64,000 nt of DNA from Chamaea fasciata (lineage: Eukaryota > Chordata > Aves > Passeriformes > Sylviidae). The notes beneath the pieces were generated by a model. It did not search any database. It saw only the letters and a list, made by a program, of their open reading frames with translations, and was not told the origin of the DNA. Location of the stretch: contig JARCOQ010000005.1 of assembly GCA_029207755.1 (NCBI GenBank), forward strand, positions 62,569,414 to 62,633,413, given 5' to 3'. A program made the translations under genes and the position numbers. The first letter of the stretch is position 1. Every line of letters begins with the position of its first letter. Shown here one piece after another: positions 60,523 through 64,000 of the stretch.

Positions 60523-62569
60523 TACTTGAATGCAGTGTCTGCAAGATGTGCTAGCTTTGAACCTGTTCTAGTCAAACAATGGATGAAGAAGAGAAAAATA
60601 TTCATCATCATTTCAGGAAAGATGTGGAATAGGAAGAGAATTCATGTATTGCTTGAAATATAGATTCAAAGTTTTTAAGGCATGTATATGCTTTAACAAA
60701 GAGAAAATATTATGTTCTGTGATTATGATACATTTGAACAGGGAACATAATTTGTTAGATGCCTTGCATTAGACTCTTATTTTGGCTAATAAATACATAA
60801 TGCTTATGTAAAATATTATAGCCCAAAAATATATTTATTGTTATTGGGGAGGCTGTTGGTATTAGGAACAAAATTACTGCTTCTAAGCTGCCATTCAGTG
60901 AAGGTTCTCAAATCTAAACAAAGTCTATGGTCCTGGAGATTTTCTAAAAGCACTGCTGGAATTTGGCACCTAGGGTGGTACACATAGCTGCAGCTTTCGA
61001 GGTTGGCTCACAGACACCTCTGAGTGAAGTGGAAAGATTATTTAGTAGACTTGGCAAATGATTCTTTTGTTTATACAGCTCAGCAGGATATTTGCTTTCT
61101 CCACAACAGCAGGACACTTTGGATTCATGTTCAGTTCGTGATCTGCTGTAACTCCCACCTCCTTTCCTACAGTTGTTGGATTTCTCTGTTCTGCATTCAT
61201 TCAAACTCCACACATGGCTGTTCACTTCCATGTAACTTCCTCCCTCCAGTCCTGTTCTTCATTTGTGATTTTGTCATGTGTTCACTAATCTATTGGATAC
61301 TGCACCCTCCTAGCAAAATGCACCAGGATAGTGTGAAGAACTATGGAGTTCTCAGGTATCATCAAATTGTTTTCCTCCTCCTGCCCTGAAAAATAGACTG
61401 TCTAACTTGGCAGAAGTGGTATCAGGAGAGAAGAGATGTCTTCCTTTATTGTCAGGACTGGACTACATCTGGCCTTTAGGAAGGTCCACAGAAGAGGCTG
61501 GGGATAGGAAGAATCAGAAAGATATCTTTGTTCATATGTGATGTGGGCAGAGTCGAGGCACGAGGTGGTTTCCTGCTACAATGGCTATTGCCTGTGGCTT
61601 CTGTGTTTGTGTTAGCAGGTCTAGAGACCTGTAAATCTGATCTGGCCATTCCTGGTGCCTTTTTAACCTGACAGCATTGTAATTTACCTGCCCACTAGAC
61701 AGAGCATCTGCTACCACAGAAAGCACTAGGGCGAAAAAGAAAAAAAAATTTTAAAAAATCCCCCGACAGCCCCTCAACCTTAATTTTTTCTTTGGAACAC
61801 TGGAAAGGGTTTGAGGCCTCTCACCCCTCTCACCATTCCATCCAAACTATTTCCTTCTTTTTCAGTTCACTTACCTACAATTTTTCAGGCTCAGAGGGTA
61901 CTTGTTAGGGAAATAGAGAAAATCACACTGTCAGATGGGTTGACATGAAAAAATGACCCAGAAAGACAAGCATCCAAGTGTCTTGGGACGGCACTGAGAT
62001 GGAAAGAGGTTATAAATAAGAAAACTGGTGAGAGCGGCTTATTAAGAATTCTGTCCTGTGCTTCCATGTAGAAGGACCATATTCCTGGCACCTGGAGGAT
62101 GGCTTGCCTGCTGCTGCTATGCCTCTTCACTAAATGTGTGATCACTTCTGCAACGACGTGCAGCCCTGCAAGTGCTCACTGCCATGTTGCCATCCACACT
62201 GCGTGTGCATCTGAGGTGCAGCAGATTATGGGCTCACCACTGGTGCTAAAACCACCTGCAAATATTTTTTCTTTTTAAGAAAACTTTTTAAGTTTTATCT
62301 CAGATCAAGCAGAATTATTTCGGAATAGATACAGAATAGCTTTATATTACGGAATAGTTGCACTGCAGAGTTAAACCTGTGTTTTTAGAAAAAAAGAAAA
62401 AAAGCTAGGACCTTTCCAAGCAAGAGAATATTTGGGGGAAAAAATGTCAAGACTTTGGTTCACAAACTGCCAAAACACAGTGCTTCAACTTTCCACTTCT
62501 GTGTTCATTTTCTCGAGTTATTTGGTAGACAGTCAACTGAATCAAATCAACAGGGAAAAATAAAAGACA

Positions 62570-62618
62570 CTACAAATGAAAAACATCTCTGTTGCTACAA
62601 ATGAAAAATATCTCTGTC
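62570..62618. repeat. 25-bp tandem duplication, two copies
   Basis: CTACAAATGAAAAACATCTC at 62570 recurs at 62595 as CTACAAATGAAAAATATCTC, followed in both by TGT. There are few mismatches. Confidence 0.92.
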
Positions 62619-64000
62619 CTACTCCAAATGTAAGAGGTATTTTCTACTTATAAACTTCTTATCTTGGGGCAGACAGTTTCCCTGGCAGGCCCAGCTCACC
62701 CCAAGTGCCTTCTCCTAAGGTACCATTTTGCCTTTCCCTGCTACGCTCAAACACCTCTCTTGTGGCAAAATTTTAGAATAGATACAATCCTAAACCACCA
62801 CAGGTCTTACTGTTTTCTTTCTATCTGTCCCTTTTCAGTGATTTTTCTTCCACTCCATCTATTTCCTACCTACATACATTTTTTCACACACTGCAAAATC
62901 ACTCTTTCCTTCTCTTCCCTCTGTATCTGCTCCTTTTTATTTTTCCCCGTCCCTCTTTCCTACAGGTGTGTTCTGTACAAGCAAGTCTCAGTACTCCATC
63001 CTCTGATGGTGCAGTAGTTCTGTTCTCTCCTAAGTTCTTTCAGCAGCTCACTGAAAAACAGTGAGGGTGATAAACAGCCTCACCACCTTTTTAAAAAATG
63101 GCAGAAGATTTTCTGTCTCCTTACTGGGGATACTGCAACTGCTGTATCACAGAATCACATTTATTAGGCATGGTTACCCTGTGACTGATTTATCACATAG
63201 GTCTGTGTCATTCACCATTGTTCCCAAGTGAGGCATTTATACTTCATAGGAGATATTCCTCAATGATGCTAAGTTGGGAAATATTGTCAATATACAGGAG
63301 AAGAAAGCAATGCTACAGGGACAAGTGGCCATCATTAAGGACTGAAATAACAGAAACAGGATGACAGTCACTACCTTAAAGTACACCATCATGAGCCTGG
63401 GGACTAATAAGAATTTCTGCTTCAGAGAGGAGCTTGTCAATTGGAAACAATGCATTAAAGGCAACCCAAAATGAAAGCTTTTCATTAAAGAAAAAGGAAC
63501 ACATTTTTCTCTGGAACAGATAATTTATATGAAAGAAATTAGCTTGTTGACTTGTATTTCTTGTTAAGAGGACTTGATTAACAGTGATTCTCTAGGAAAA
63601 TATTCTGACTGCAGTGGAAATAGTACTTTCCATCAAAACTTTTCAATGTTAAAGTTACCCTTCTCTATATGTACCTACTACTTACAGCCCATTTTTTAAC
63701 GGACTGGTAGATGTCATTACATCATTAAATCAACTATTTATCTCATTTTATAGGACAAGGGGCAAAATATCTTTTCTAACTGTCAGTAAGTTTCTGGCCA
63801 CAAAGAACATGATAATGGGCCATGGAAGGCTCCCACAAAAGCTTCTCAAAGAGTTCTGTCATAACTTCAAGGCCAGAGAGCAGTGGCTTCAGGAAAACTG
63901 ACTTTGAGCCCAAACAGCCAGACCCCAAGGAGGGTTGGGATGAGCTCCATGCAATAGCAGCCTTTTCCATTTCCACTGCCCAGATGCTCATTTCTCTCTT

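Larger units (their letters stand above)
59067..64000. other. Non-coding stretch to the window end
   Basis: No supported gene. Short frames (longest 121 codons, 61024-61389 plus) lack recognisable domains. Two short tandem duplications (60495 and 62570) are listed separately. A TGTTTATTTAC forkhead-type motif lies near 59255. Confidence 0.45.

Noticed and set aside
63140..63170. TATCACAGAATCACATTT, resembling a CR1 3' end
   Set aside because: Similarity stops after about 12 bases, too short to separate from chance.
1..64000. Bacterial-type features, CRISPR arrays, phage or plasmid functions, tRNA or rRNA genes
   Set aside because: I looked for spaced identical repeats, operon-like gene packing and cloverleaf-type boxes and saw none; the repeat content is plainly avian nuclear DNA.

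Overview
The window is vertebrate nuclear DNA from a bird, probably a songbird (Passeriformes) or a close relative. The case rests on repeats. There are several 5'-truncated chicken-repeat-1 (CR1) LINEs, in which broken ORF2 peptides can be read. There are also three solo LTRs of avian endogenous retroviruses, whose TGTCCTGGTTT-type starts I recognise from songbird genomes. That recognition is from memory, not from a database search. I see no bacterial-type genes, operons, CRISPR arrays or phage, and almost every short ORF is chance or repeat-derived.

The only clear functional landmark is a large CpG island at about 15.23-17.13 kb. It is GC-rich, has clustered GC boxes and shows no TATA box. 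It holds consensus splice donors on opposite strands that face away from each other: a plus-strand donor at 16976 (GCG|GTAAGT) and a minus-strand donor whose exon edge is 15755 (AAG|GTAAGC). A second possible minus-strand donor has its exon edge at 15297. The simplest reading is a divergent promoter with two mostly non-coding first exons. One gene would run left and the other right, so most of the window would be their first introns or flanking DNA. In a few hand-counted lines the left side has more A than T and more C than G on the plus strand, and the right side has more G than C, which fits that reading. I could not identify either gene. Two minus-strand ORF ends on the left (9109-9260 and 5824-6063) are weak candidates for terminal coding exons.

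Layout: 0-15.2 kb is AT-rich non-coding DNA with a solo LTR (2306-2693), a CR1 copy (about 6150-7371) and a 27-bp minisatellite (12429-12560). The CpG island follows at 15.2-17.1 kb. From 17.1 to 34 kb is intron-like sequence with poly-T tracts and a tiny CR1 remnant. A solo LTR with an internal tandem duplication lies at 34.1-34.8 kb, then a 160-bp CTCTT microsatellite at 35.2 kb and a TA repeat at 40.4 kb. A CR1 copy sits at 45.8-46.4 kb. A second, longer CR1 copy at 48.1-50.1 kb is split by a solo LTR at 48911-49735. The last 14 kb is non-coding, with only short duplications and possible regulatory patches.

Nothing here looks like a new biological system. The points most worth checking are the divergent promoter, the nested transposon insertion with its decayed target-site duplication, and the two LTRs that share a 5' part but differ downstream.
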